64,000 bases of DNA from Chondrilla cf. caribensis (lineage: Eukaryota > Porifera > Demospongiae > Chondrillida > Chondrillidae), in NCBI GenBank assembly GCA_964020155.1, contig OZ026564.1:4243723-4307722 (forward strand), given 5' to 3'. This document shows, in pieces, positions 9,382 to 20,577 of the stretch; positions within the stretch are counted from its first letter, which is position 1; every line of letters begins with the position of its first letter. The notes beneath the pieces are model-generated. The model ran no database searches, had not been told where the DNA came from, and saw nothing but the letters and a program-made list of their open reading frames with translations. The position numbers and the translations under genes are program-made.

Positions 9382-9855
9382 TCAAGGAGCTCTCCCTCTC
9401 TGCCTCCCGGTCACCAGTTCAGCTTTCTCCTCCTCCACTATGATCAGCAGTGTGGCAAGTGGTGATTGGACCACTACAAGTTCACTGCTATCACCAAATG
9501 CTCCTTCCGGTTTCAACTGTTTGGTTTTTGAGAGAACCATTTGTTGTTTTCCTTTTGAGCCAGACGTTTCTTCCCAACTGCCAGTAGTAGTGGGGACCAC
9601 AGTTGTCTGTCTTGTCTCTTCTCCTGAATTGGTTGGAGAATAGGCTGTCGGGGATCCTCTGCCAGTCACTAGTTGTGCATTTTGTTCCTTTATAGCAGCC
9701 AGCCATGGGGTGTGTGGTGATACACCAACTACCAGTTGACTGTTATCACTGAACAAGTGGTTAGGTGATAACCGGAGTTTCTGTCCAACCACCATTTGTT
9801 GGTTTATTGGGGTGAGAAGGGTTTCTTCCCGAGCGAATATGTTATAGCGGTCCAT
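9382..9855 (-). CDS. Long exon X with alternative start (MDRYNIF)
   Basis: 157 residues. The usual MDLSNTATQ start is replaced by MDRYNIFAREE, preceded by unrelated sequence instead of the ttctttgcag acceptor, so this copy may be a first exon with its own 5' UTR. Then come NQQMVVGQ, module 1 (SQLVVGVSPHTPWLAAIKEQ...LVTGR), a T/S/P-rich linker (TTVVPTTTGSW), module 2 (KQQMVLSKTKQLKPEG...ELVVVQSP...ELVTGR) and RQRGRAP before TGA. The upstream ORF extends to 10056, and MVMFPKTPF is an alternative start. The two modules are an internal duplication of about 50 residues. Function unknown; probably soluble. Confidence 0.5.
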   Translation of the reverse strand: MDRYNIFAREETLLTPINQQMVVGQKLRLSPNHLFSDNSQLVVGVSPHTPWLAAIKEQNAQLVTGRGSPTAYSPTNSGEETRQTTVVPTTTGSWEETSGSKGKQQMVLSKTKQLKPEGAFGDSSELVVVQSPLATLLIIVEEEKAELVTGRQRGRAP

Positions 9856-10044
9856 CGCAGTAGTGAACCTGATGTTGGCAATCCACTGCACGGAGATCTC
9901 ACGCTGCCGTAATTTTGACTGATGTTTTACAGGAAGTCGAATGACGTATAGAGGCACGCGAGCAAGGGCGCTAAATAAGAAGGCACTAGGAAGCGTTGTA
10001 GGCAAGAAGGAAGTGTGTGCACGTAGCAGGAAGGGCGTCTTGGG

Positions 10045-10975
10045 GAACATGACCACCTCAGTACTAGGAACCCCTCAGTAATGGGACCACCTCAGTACTA
10101 GGAACCCCTCAGTAATGGGACCACCTCAGTAATAGGACCACCTCAGTAGTAGGACCACCTCAGTAATGGGACCACCTCAGTAATGGGACCACCTCAGTAA
10201 TAGGACCACCTCAATAATAGGACCACTTCAGTAATAGAACCACCTCAATAATAGGACCACTTCAGTAATAGGACCACCTCAGTAATAGGAACACCTCAAT
10301 AATAGGACCACCTCAGTAACAGGACCACCTCAATAATAGGACCACTTCAGTAATAGGACCACCTCAATAATAGGACCATCTCAGTAATAGGACCACCTCA
10401 GTAGCAGGACCACTTCAATAATAGGACCACTTCAATAATAGGACCACCTCAGTAATGGGACCACCTCAGTAATGGGACCACCTCAATAATAGGACCACTT
10501 CAGTAATAGGACCACCTCAATAATAGGACCACTTCAGTAATAGGACCACCTCAGTAATAGGAACACCTCAATAATAGGACCACCTCAGTAACAGGACCAC
10601 CTCAATAATAGGACCACTTCAGTAATAGGACCACCTCAATAATAGGACCATCTCAGTAATAGGACCACCTCAGTAGCAGGACCACTTCAATAATAGGACC
10701 ACTTCAATAATAGGACCACCTCAGTAATGGGACCACCTCAGTAATGGGACCACCTAGTAATTGGACCACCTCAATAATAGGACCACCTCAATAATAGGGC
10801 CACCTCAGTAATAGGACCACCTAGTAATTGGACCACCTCAATAATAGGGCCACTTCAGTAATAGGACCACCTCATTAATAGTAGGACCACCTCAGTAATG
10901 GGACCACCTCAATAATAGGACCACCTCAGTAGCAGGACCACCTCAGTAATAGGACCACCTCAGTAATAGGACCAC
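10045..10975. repeat. 17-bp minisatellite, long array
   Basis: About 54 units of aataggaccacctcagt with variants. A higher-order block of about 245 bp seems duplicated (about 10196-10440 resembles 10478-10735). Confidence 0.9.
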
Positions 10976-11008
10976 CTCATTACAGCATGACAGCAATTGG
11001 AATAATAA

Positions 11009-11014
11009 TTTATT
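11009..11014 (-). promoter_or_regulatory. Candidate poly(A) signal of the receptor gene
   Basis: Minus-strand AATAAA in aataataaattatt context, about 145 bases beyond the receptor stop codon at 11158. Confidence 0.4.
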
Positions 11015-11157
11015 ATCCCCCGAGACTAAATAGTTCATGTGTGGACATTGTGGTCTCCATTTAGCAGGGGTTCGTTGTCATTGGAATATCATCAGATAAT
11101 CCAACGGTATCTGGTTCTGTGAGGAGATCAGAGAACATACGTACGTATGCTAAACAC

Positions 11158-14100
11158 TCACAAGTATTTCTCAAAGTACACATGTGCATACCTAGGTATG
11201 TATGCACCTTTCTCATTTTTCTTCCTCTTGGAGAAAATCACACAGCAGACTAACAAAAAGGCTGACATGGCTACGGTGATGGCAAAGTAGAGCCCAAAAC
11301 AAGTTGCTAAGGCAGTTATTAGACCTGGGGAAATTAAGATGTACAAATGAGGCCAGGTATACTTGTTCGATGTTGGGTTTTCATTATAGAAGTAAACAGT
11401 TACAGAAACAAGTTTGTGTACATGTGTGTCTGCACAGGTGTGTCTGAAGTGTAGAGTACGCACCTGCTTGACCGAGTGTAACTGCTCTGACAGTGACTGG
11501 TCCACTGACTACAGTAGAGTCCTCCTCACTCTCTGCTAACACTCTCACTCTGTACTCACTACCTGGACTCAGACCAGTGATGGTGTAGGATGGGATGAGG
11601 GGACCTCTACTGGAAGGGACCATTCTTCATCTGCTCTGCTCCAAGAGATCTTGTAGTGGAAAGTGTAGTCCTCAAAACACACCTCCGAGTGGTCCAGTGT
11701 CAGCACTATAGTGTAGGGGGTGGAGTCTGTGACCATCACCACTGGTGAGAGAGGACGCTCTGAAGAGAGAGCACATCTCATGAAACACACTCCACATCAC
11801 ACACAGCACAAGAGTCACTGTACCAATAGGGTCCATGAGGTAGGGCTCTCCAGTGAACTCAGTCCCATTGAGGAGAACAGCACACTTGAAGGAGGTGACA
11901 ACATTGGAGAAGAGGTCCTCAGTGATGTTTGTAACTACCAGACTGCCACCTATCACAACATACACCAGGTCATTGGTCCCAATCCCACTTCCATTCACAC
12001 TCCAGATGATGTCATAGTCGGTAGTGTAGCTATGGAGACATGTCAGATAAAATGGCCGTCCAAAACAGGCACCACCCTCAGTACCTTGAGCAGTGGGTTG
12101 GCCTGTGCAGTAGTGAGACATTCTAAGTGTGAATCTTTGGACATGCACACACCACACACAATGGTAACACACCTGGATGTACCAGTACTTCAGTTCTGCT
12201 ATCCTCCCAGCTAGCAGCCACACCTCCTACACCGGACACACCCCTCACTGTAGCCGTAATCCTCACCCGGTACACCCCCCTCACTCCAGTCCTTATAGTG
12301 AAGTTCCTCTCCACAGTAGTACCATTGAGACCTCCACCACTAGCCAGGTCCACCCAGCTCACTACATACTCTATGTCACTAGTATTAAAACACACTGTAA
12401 TGTGTGTCCATGTTAGTGAGGTTCTCTCAGTGAGAGACTCTATTGTAGTGATCTTGGGAGGAAGGGGAGCATCTGTGTATGTGTGCATTGAATGAGGCAT
12501 TTAAGAGTCTACATAACCAACATACACACCTGAACACACTCTCCTCACACTCTACTACCGGTACTGAGGGCATGGGGTGACACCACACACTTCTGACATT
12601 ACACATAGTGTATACTGGAATTCTTCATGTCAACAGTACACTAGTACGTACAAGTCAACAGTACACTAGTACGTACATGTCAACAGTACACTAGTACGTA
12701 CATGTCAACAGTACACTAGTACGTACATGTCAACTGTACACTGGTACGTACATGTCAACGGTACACTAGTACATACATGTCAACAGTACACTAGTACATA
12801 CATGTCAACGGTACACTAGTACGTACAAGTCAACAGTACACTAGTACGTACATGTCAACAGTACACTAGTACGTACATGTCAACAGTACACTAGTACATA
12901 CGTACATGTCAACAGTACACTAGTACGTACATGTCAACAGTACACTGATACGTACATGTCAACAGTACACTGGTACGTACATATCAACAGTACACTAGTA
13001 CATACATGTCAACAGTACACTAGTACATACATCTCAACAGTACACTGGTACGTACGTACATGTCAACAGTACACTGGTACGTACATGTCAACAGTACACT
13101 AGTACATACGTACATGTCAACAGTACACTAGTACGTACATGTCAACAGTACACTGATACGTACATGTCAACAGTACACTGGTACGTACATATCGACAGTA
13201 CACTGATACGTACATGTCAACAGTACACTAGTACGTACATGTCAACAGTACACTAGTACATACATCTCAACAGTACACTGGTACGTACATGTCAACAGTA
13301 CACTAGTACGTACATGTCAACAGTACACTAGTACGTACATGTCAACAGTACACTAGTACGTACATGTCAACAGTACACTGGTACGTACATGTCAACAGTA
13401 CACTAGTACATACATCTCAACAGTACACTAGTACATACATCTCAACAGTACACTGGTACGTACGTACAAGGACAATTGCACTAAGTAGCTACATACATTT
13501 CCATTGGTAAATAAGGTTTAATGGCAGTCCCACCAGTGGAGAGCAGACCATCCTGGAAGCAGGAGGATGTGCTGAGCAATTGTGGTTCACATCTTTCCAG
13601 CCTGAGTGGACTATATCAAGAGGGGGCGAATATGGACTATACCATATCTACGTATGTGGCATACATGTATGTATGTACTGCATATTCCCTACTTTTTCAG
13701 CAAATGTGGTCAATCCTTATAGCTGACGAAAAGTAAAGTCAAAGACTAAAATTAGGGAATGTGATTTTTCATCAAAAACTAGAGTATTGCCTGGTCCTAT
13801 TTGGACGGGTGCTGAGAAAATGGGGAATATACAGTATGCATGTATGTGAGACAACTGGTTACATGTCCCATACATGTATGCATGTCAGTCCACATTGTCA
13901 CAATAGTAGTCATACAATGATAGTACATATGCACAGTTATGGATACATCAGTATGTATGCACAACCATGGATGTGATAATATCAATCAGTCAAATACAGT
14001 ACATATCACTACATTTACTCCATGCCTATACATGTGTTTATGAATGTGAGTCCGCCTGTACAGGCAAGACAAACTAAGAGGACATGTAACAAACCTGGGA

Positions 14101-15529
14101 TGAGATGATGCTTACACCACAAGCATCATGTACTGTGTACATGCAATGACACACAGGCAGTAGTATGTACGATGTAACCCAATTAAGAATCTTGTATGCA
14201 CCTGTGCAGTACTTGTACTGTGTACAGTGTGTACATTCTGGTGATAGGTCTGGAATATTGTGTCAATGATGATATTGACATGCAAGTGTGAGTGTGAGTG
14301 TGCAGAGTCCAATGTGTGAGCAACAGACATACGACTTGGGTAGTGGAATAGGTACATATGTACTCATGCACAATATGTGCATAATGAGCACCAACTGCAT
14401 TCACATATGCACAGCCCACTCACCAACAGGATCTACAGTGACATTTTCACTTCTTTCCACTTCACTAGAAGGTAGTCCATTCTCAGCTAACACTAGCAGA
14501 CAAGAATAGTTGAATGACTTGTTCTTGAAGTGGTCCACTGTGATGTTGATGGTGAGAGTTGAACTTTTAAGGTCCTTAGCTATCTCATCAGTGAATGGAG
14601 TACCAACAGCAGGTGTGATCCCCACTCCATTCTCCTCCCAGGCTGTAGGTTGTGAAAAGTACCTTCCAGGGTTGCTAGCCAGTTGGTGACACACTAGAGT
14701 CACTACATCTCCATAACATGGAGTAGGAGTGGATGTGGAGATGGTGGGGTCAGCGTGAACTGTATATTGTAGAATAGAAAACAGAAAACTGAACAACAGA
14801 TCCCTGCATGTAGAGAAATCACTACAATTCATCAACACACAACACTGATTATCATAATAACACTGAAAACTGTAAGGTACCTGGTACCTATGCACATGCA
14901 TACTTACAGTACATGACGGGCAAGGTTCTGGTTGCACATTGAAGAATGAAACCTCTTCTAGGGTTGATAGAAGTTTCATTGGAATCCAACCCGCTCGGAG
15001 AGAGAAGAGAAAAACCGGCAACTGCAGGACTCGAACCCAGGGTGTCTGACTGTAGCTGCCATAAACCACTGAGCCACGAAGCCACCACAGCAACCAGCCC
15101 TCTCAATTCCCCTTTTATACTGCACCGATGGTACTGCACACCAGCGAGATCACACAACTGTGTGGATTTAAACATCTCTTCTAGGGTTATCGGGTTACAT
15201 TTTAATCCTTTTGATATGTATGTAGAGTGTATACTAACCAGTCTCCACTATGTTGTGTCACAAGTATTCATCATTTGATAATGTACATGTACGTAGTATG
15301 CACAAGTACCTTATTATGCATTATGGTACACATGTATGCTGCATGCATTATAATATGTACTTTCATGTACGTACGTATGTACAAACATTACTACAGTAGC
15401 ACATAAAACGATGGTACATTAGGTGGTATAAGGTACGTAACACAGTGTTCACTATGCATATACTGAACACTTACTTGCACTGAAGTATGCGAATAACACC
15501 AAAAGGCTTGACACCATCAAACCAGTCAT
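11158..15529 (-). CDS. Ig/fibronectin-III single-pass receptor gene, six exons, one frameshifted
   Basis: Exons in order: 15475-15529 (start MTGLMVSSLLVLFAYFSA, a signal peptide), 14424-14759 (Ig, with C in VVTLVCHQL and FNYSCLL), 12173-12472 (FN3, from APLPPKITTIESLTE to WEDSRTEVLVHPG), 11824-12102 (Ig-like, C in FYLTCLHS and SFKCAVLL), 11464-11759 (FN3) and 11158-11324 (membrane helix LYFAITVAMSAFLLVCCVIF, then basic KRKKNEK). All introns are phase 1 with GT-AG ends, the usual pattern for shuffled Ig and FN3 domains. The fifth exon is 296 nt, one short of a multiple of three: the frame of KISWSRADEEWSLP does not continue into SYTITGLSPGSEYRVRV. The gene is therefore a recent pseudogene or has a sequence error near 11600-11630. 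The short tail, about 20 residues, shows no kinase domain. Likely a cell-surface adhesion or recognition protein. Confidence 0.75.
12625..13470. repeat. 25-bp minisatellite in a receptor intron
   Basis: About 33 units of tacatgtcaacagtacacta plus gtacg, with small variants, inside the intron between the first Ig and first FN3 exons. Confidence 0.95.
13471..14423. other. Remainder of receptor intron
   Basis: AT-rich, with ATGTATG/CATACAT-rich patches. Short ORFs have no coding character. No gene seen. Confidence 0.4.
14966..15175 (-). mobile_element. tRNA-derived SINE with 13-bp target duplication
   Basis: On the minus strand, TGGCTCAGTGG (A box) and GGTTCGAGTCC (perfect B box) lie about 33 bases apart. 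The 210-bp body is flanked by direct repeats CTCTTCTAGGGTT at 14953-14965 and 15176-15188. It lies in the first intron of the receptor gene. About 85 bases precede the A box, so this is a SINE and not a tRNA gene. Confidence 0.65.
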
Positions 15530-15752
15530 CGTAGGTCCAAGAACAGCTCTTAGTTGAGGATGTGTTGTCTGTGAAAAGGAAAGATAAATGAGAGTGAGAG
15601 GTGAAACTGTTGCTTTGGTCATTGTGTGTGTCACAATCTACTGAGATCTGATATGCTTAGTGAGATGTACATACAGTATGCCAAGTACATGAAGCTACAC
15701 ATGGACTGTACAGTGTTCACCTGTATGTATGTACAGTATATACGTGTGTATA

Positions 15753-15889
15753 TAATAGTTATGTATGTCCTGCCAAAGGGGGCCTGTAGCAGATACAAAG
15801 TGCTAACAGATTACCTTGGGCTTGCCCTCGGAAACTAATTAGCACTTTATCCGCTGCAGCACGCCTAGGCAGGATATACATAACTATTA
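15753..15889. mobile_element. Hairpin MITE 1
   Basis: Imperfect inverted repeat: taatagttatgtatgtcctg at the left pairs with the right end aggatatacataactatta. Inner arms tagcagat...aagtgcta and tagcacttt...gctgcag also pair. No ORF. Confidence 0.6.
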
Positions 15890-16123
15890 CTTGTATCCTG
15901 GTGTGGTGAATGATAGACAATTTATATGGCAAATATGCGCATAGCTCAATACAACATATTATATTCAATAGAAATGTGTTTACTAATTTCCTGCCTTGAT
16001 CTCATGCAATTAACCCTAACAATGAAACCTGTCTGGTGACCTGTGCTGTATCACTGACCTGTGCTACATGGCTTATGTACGCACAGATTTCTCTTTGATC
16101 CTCCCCTCAACCAGGATACGAGT

Positions 16124-16246
16124 AATAGCTAAAGTACCTCTTGAGAAGCTGTAGCAGATATACAGACACCTTTGCCTAAAGGATACCAAGGGCAAAGCAA
16201 AGGTGTCTGTATCCACTACAACTTCTCGAGAGGTACTTTAGTTATT
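16124..16246. mobile_element. Hairpin MITE 2
   Basis: Arms of about 50 bp: ctaaagtacctcttgagaag pairs with cttctcgagaggtacttta, and cagacacctttgc pairs with gcaaaggtgtctg. The loop (accaagggcaaag) resembles that of the element at 15753, so they are probably one family. Confidence 0.65.
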
Positions 16247-16249
16247 CTG

Positions 16250-17130
16250 TGGTTTGTTGTCAATCAGTTGCTATTAATTTTGAAAGGGAAGTGTGAACAG
16301 AACACATGTACAGGACATGCACAAACCACAGTTGTCGTTTAATAGGCGCACCGAGCGTCAAACAATAAGGCCAAATAGACACTAAATTAGAAGGCCCTGC
16401 GTGTACTAGGAAGGTGGACAACACCAACATGAACTTGTATCAATAGCTCTGTGTTGGAGTGCTGTAGGCCATCAATTCCAAGTTGCTCCAGTTTATCCTA
16501 TATCGACCAACTATTGGCATGTTCATAATGACATTCATCATTTTTTGATGATATTCATTACAATTTCAATGATATTCATAGGTAGTTTTACAAAGAGAGA
16601 AGAAGCACTACTTGTGTTACATACCATCTTTGTTTACACACATTCTGAATTAGCCCACTCATCCTGCAACCATGTCAATAGACCCATTTTCGCCTCCACT
16701 TTCAGAATTGGGACTTCACCCTAAGGAGAAAGAGTCTCTGACACTATGCATCTGATATTCATTGTCTACTCAACCGCAACTATGTCAAGTAATTACTGTT
16801 ATGAATATTCTAATGAGCAAAGCAAGTTATATGGCCTCTGTAGGAAGGTTCAACAGTGATAGTGAACAAGTTTAGAATATCCACTAGATGTACACCGTGT
16901 GCAGATCCTCCTACAGACCTATACATATGTAGATTTGGTGATGTCATAAATATATTCTGACAGAAATTCAAATGTCTGCCAAAATGGATGCAGCATGGTT
17001 GCCCATTTCAGTGGTCCCACCAACAGATTGGTGAACCCTAGAACTGCTGGTTACTAACCACTCACTAGATTTATGGAGTGTTGAGTGCTGTATTGTCAGT
17101 AACGGTATGACCACATCTTACTACGGTGTA
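16250..17130. other. Non-coding stretch with dispersed repeats
   Basis: Contains a degenerate 46-bp-type unit (about 16340-16410), a segment (16425-16510) repeated at 17408-17520, and ATGATATTCAT motifs near 16548 and 16569. No gene seen. Confidence 0.4.
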
Positions 17131-17136
17131 CTACTA

Positions 17137-17311
17137 CAGTCATACCTCTCTATTACGAACCTCTAAATTGCAGAAACCTCTATATTAAGGACACCATTCT
17201 GTATTCCAGTGTACTAATGTAGTGTATTGAATGACCTCTGAACTGAGTGAACCTCTGTAATAAGGACTAAACTTAAGGTCCCAAAGTGTCCTTGATAGAG
17301 AGGTTCCACTG
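17137..17311. mobile_element. pogo/Tigger-like MITE with TA target duplication
   Basis: 175 bp. The left end CAGTCATACCTCTCTAT pairs with the right end ATAGAGAGGTTCCACTG, flanked on both sides by TA. CAGT-type ends and TA duplication are typical of Tc1/mariner-pogo elements. No ORF. Confidence 0.7.
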
Positions 17312-17527
17312 TATTCATATCAGCTATTGGGTAACCTGGGATACGTTGGAATTGGTGTCTTTAATCTTTAGCTGTAGACAAGTATCCTTCAACATTGAAT
17401 CATCTCTCTATTGAGACAACACCAACATGAACTGGTATCAATAGCTCTGTGTTGGAGTGCTGTAGGCCATCAATTCCAAGTTGCTCCAGTTTATCCTATA
17501 TTGACCAACTATTGGTGAACTACTGCA

Positions 17528-17671
17528 TTATAGTGTAGTACAGATCCTCGACTTTCCTATCCCAAATTTAGTTGAAAGAGATGTAACAGTGGCTCCTTTC
17601 TTCAATAGTTTGGAAATATCAAGCTTTTCATCCAAGGTTAACACAGTTCTCTTTCTCTTAACTGTTGGCAT
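17528..17671 (-). pseudogene. Tigger/CENP-B-type DNA-binding domain fragment, copy 1
   Basis: A 47-codon ORF starts MPTVKRKRTVLTLDEKLDIS, then KLLKKGATVTSLSTKFGIGK, ending SRICTTL and stop. The layout (KRK, LTLDEKLDI, SLSTKFGIGKS) matches the N-terminal helix-turn-helix of Tigger/pogo transposases and CENP-B. The rest of the transposase, including the DDE core, is absent. Further copies lie at 42464 and 45963 in similar surroundings. Confidence 0.65.
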
Positions 17672-17755
17672 TTTTGCTGATTCAGCAAATCATGTAACAC
17701 TCAGGTCATTCGGATAACTGACGTTTCGGCCAACTTAAGTTACGATATTCAACTG

Positions 17756-18130
17756 GTGTGTCTATGGTTTGTCTGCAATCAGCTGAATACACTCTCATTG
17801 GTGTTATTGCTCAAGAGACTGTTATTGGTGGAGGTTTTCATGGATATACTCACACACAATCCACTCCACCTGTGTGTACACATGTATGTTTATAATGGCT
17901 ACAATGGAGGATCAGCTTTGTTTGTCCTTTGGATCAATTTGACTCACGTTTATATTGCAGTAATGAACGTTTGTGTTGGTTGTTGATTAGAATATCTCCA
18001 CAAAATAGTAGTAAATACAAAGGTACATCACATGTTTACCCCTTGCAATAGTGGTTAACTGATAATATTGACAATAATATGTGTGAACTTGTGGGTGTGG
18101 TGATTTTGTAAAAGTACACAACACATACTA
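17756..18130. repeat. Tigger-flanking repeat joined to the 3' flank of X
   Basis: This segment recurs near 42692 and 46197, always between a Tigger fragment and an X exon, replacing blocks A and B. The plus-strand ORF MCLWFVCNQLNTLSL is conserved in length only and is not taken as a gene. Confidence 0.45.
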
Positions 18131-18183
18131 TAGTTGTTGGTTGAGCATATCGAGGTAGTCAATTTCCACATGGTATTTGTACC

Positions 18184-18671
18184 TCAAGGAGCTCTCCCTC
18201 TCTGCCTCCCGGTCACCAGTTCATCTTTCTCCTCCTCCACTGTGACCAGCAGTGTGGCAAGTGGTGATTGGACCACTACAAGTTCACTGCTATCACCAAA
18301 TGCTCCTTCCTGTTTCAACTGTTTGGTTTTTGAGAGAACCATTTGTTGGTTTCCTTTTGAGCCAGATGTTTCTTCCCAACTTCCAGTAGTAGTGGGGACC
18401 ACAGTTGTCTGTTTTGTCTCTTCTCCTGAATTGGTTGAAGAGTAGGCTGTTGGGGATCCTCTGCCAGTCACTAGTTGACAATGTGCATTTTGTTCCTTTA
18501 TAGTAGCCATCCATGGGGTGTGTGGTGATACACCAACTACCAGTTGACTGTTATCACCGAACAAGTGGTTAGGTGGTAACTGGAGGTTCTGTCCAACCAC
18601 CATTTGTTGGTTTGTTGGAGTGAGAAGAGTTTCTTCCTGTGTGGCTGTGTTACTGAGGTCCATCCTAGTAT
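18184..18671 (-). CDS. Long exon X copy (two modules)
   Basis: Intact from acceptor ttctttgcag to TGA, MDLSNTATQEETLL to RQRGRAP. A six-base in-frame insertion gives NAHCQLVTG instead of NAQLVTG. The module structure is that of 9382-9855. No A or B block lies 3' of it; Tigger-flanking sequence takes that place. Confidence 0.5.
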
Positions 18672-18704
18672 CTGCAAAGAATAGATATCAGGTAGAATAG
18701 AACC

Positions 18705-18775
18705 TCACTTTATCAGTACTAGGACCACCACAATGGGACCATTTCAGTAATAGGACCACCTCAGTAATAGGACTA
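18705..18775. repeat. 17-bp minisatellite, short
   Basis: Three to four units upstream (minus strand) of the X exon. Confidence 0.8.
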
Positions 18776-19060
18776 CTATTTCCCATCTCCAGAGATTCCT
18801 GTATTGAATGTTTGCTCTCTAAATGGTCAACAAGTGAGAACAACTCTCCTAGAATATGTCCAGACTGGTAGCTGTATCAGTAAATGGCCATGGTTGAACT
18901 TCTGGCAATTGGTCCACAAAACTACCATATACTGTACAGCACTATATTGAATTCATTTGAATATCTGGGAATAGTAATTGCTTACCCTATGTTGAGCTTT
19001 TGTGTTTTCTCCCTTGGAGTGTAGGTTGTGAATGAAAGCGTGGCAGCGAAGTTGCTGTTT
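18776..19060 (-). repeat. S block with splice donor
   Basis: Donor ATAGG|gtaagc ends at 18986 on the minus strand. Followed by ttctcccttggagtgtagg, as in other copies. Confidence 0.45.
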
Positions 19061-19325
19061 AGAGTTTGTTTGTAATGATATTCACGACCTCAGGGTCACC
19101 GAAGATGCAACCTGACCTTTAATGATATTCATGACCTACACTGGAAGAGGCAACCTCACTCTTAACGATATTTATGACCCCAAGTGGGAGAGGCAACATG
19201 AGATGATATCCATGACCTAAACTGCAACAGGAGAAAGTAACTTACAATGATCAGTGGGAAAATAGCTTAAAATGATCAGGGAACAAACGCCCGGGGCCAC
19301 GAGGAAGAAGGCGCATCAATCTCTG
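19061..19325. other. Non-coding patch with repeated ATGATATTCAT-like motifs
   Basis: Four motif copies (taatgatattcacgacc, taatgatattcatgacc, taacgatatttatgacc, gatgatatccatgacc) at roughly 50-65 bp spacing, each followed by a GGGAGAGGCAAC-like run. Lies 5' of a minus-strand family gene. Confidence 0.4.
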
Positions 19326-19329
19326 TATA

Positions 19330-19745
19330 TACTAGTAAGTGGCACCTTGTACACTAAATAAGAAGGGACTGTGTGTACTAGGAAGGGGCATCTTGTACAC
19401 TAAATAAGGAAGGACTGCGTGTACTAGGAAGGGGCATCTTGTACACTAAATAAGAAGGGACTGTGTGTACTAGTAAGTGGCACCTTGTACACTAAATAAG
19501 AAGGGACTGTGTGTACTAGGAAGGGGCATCTTGTACACTAAACAAGAAGGGACTGTGTGTACTAGGAAGGGGCACCTTGTACACTAAATAAGAAGGGACT
19601 GTGTGTACTAGGAAGGGACATCTTGTACACTAAACAAGAAGGGACTGTGTGTGCTAGGAAGGGTCATCTTGTACACTAAACAAGAAGGGACTGTGTGTAC
19701 TAGGAAGGGGCATCTTGTACACTAAACAAGAAGGGACTGTGTATA
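19330..19745. repeat. 46-bp minisatellite
   Basis: About nine units of tactaggaaggggcatcttg + tacactaaataagaagggac + tgtgtg. Further arrays at 32829, 38410, 52825 and 59570. Confidence 0.95.
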
Positions 19746-20005
19746 CTTCAGCTGCTCACCTTGTATTAATAGTCTCTTCAAATAGCCTGTTCTGTTAACC
19801 CCTTTCTTCTTCAAGTGCTCTGAGTACCGCAGTTGCTGATTTTCTGATCTCAAAATTAGCAATAATGTTTATACAGTTTCAACATGTTACTATTATACTG
19901 TGTTCTTTGTGTTCTTAGTGTAATGATGGTCGTCTTCATTGCCTCTTGGTTAAGAAGGCTTGTCTGGTCATACTTATTGATGATGTCATTTCCTTGTTTT
20001 GACAG

Positions 20006-20080
20006 GGCAACGGCACTAATGTGGTACGCAATATCCCGTATACAGCTGTGCAGTTTGCTTCCTATGAAGAGTACAAGAAG
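20006..20080 (+). CDS. Orphan mitochondrial carrier (SLC25-type) exon
   Basis: A 75-nt exon with acceptor ccttgttttgacag and donor AAGAAG|gtgggg encodes GNGTNVVRNIPYTAVQ then FASYEEYKK. GNG-N--R--PY-A-QF-SYE-YK is the hallmark segment of calcium-dependent and CoA/ADP-type mitochondrial carriers, covering the end of one transmembrane repeat. No other carrier exon is visible nearby, so this is one exon of a scattered gene or a displaced fragment. It lies about 0.5 kb upstream of Y copy 1, but its phase-0 end does not match the long Y frame. Confidence 0.6.
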
Positions 20081-20577
20081 GTGGGGTGTGTGCTGTGCGT
20101 GTGTACACATTCCAAGTGTGTGATGTGTTGTTGTGTACATGTGTACTATGTACATACAGGTGAATGTGTGTAGTACATAATGTATGTGAATATTGCCTAT
20201 AATATTACCTATGTATGTAAATGTATGTATGTTCTTGTGTACATCTTGTGAATATGTGTAGCCAGTAGACAAGTGGGGAGGGGTGAATCAACTTTATAGG
20301 AATCTCCTTCCAGACTGTTTGTAGGTACTGGGAATTTTGAACTCTCCACAGTCTTCCTGAGGAGTACCGTAAGGGTTACCGGGAAACTGTACCACCATGT
20401 TCTAACTTGTGAAATTAGAATCTCCCTTTTCTAACTCCTGTTTACAGGCCTCATATGTGAGTGTGTGTACTCTCTCACTGTGATACTGAGATTGATCTGA
20501 CCAACATCCATTCCTGTTTTATTTGTACCTAATACATGCTGTATGTTATCCCCTCTTTATTATTGTTCTCTGTGTAG

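Noticed and set aside
9332..9643. Plus-strand ORF MLVEHIEVVNFHMVF..., also at 18134, 36753, 43065 and 51806
   Set aside because: It is antisense to exon X, whose minus frame has splice sites, an internal module repeat and a stop; the plus ORF has none of these.
15000..15080. Functional tRNA gene
   Set aside because: A and B boxes are present, but no acceptor-stem pairing fits, and 13-bp target duplications mark it as a SINE.
17756..17986. Conserved hydrophobic ORF MCLWFVCNQLNTL (also 42692, 46197)
   Set aside because: Conserved only as part of a duplicated flank; no splice sites, and the start context changes between copies.
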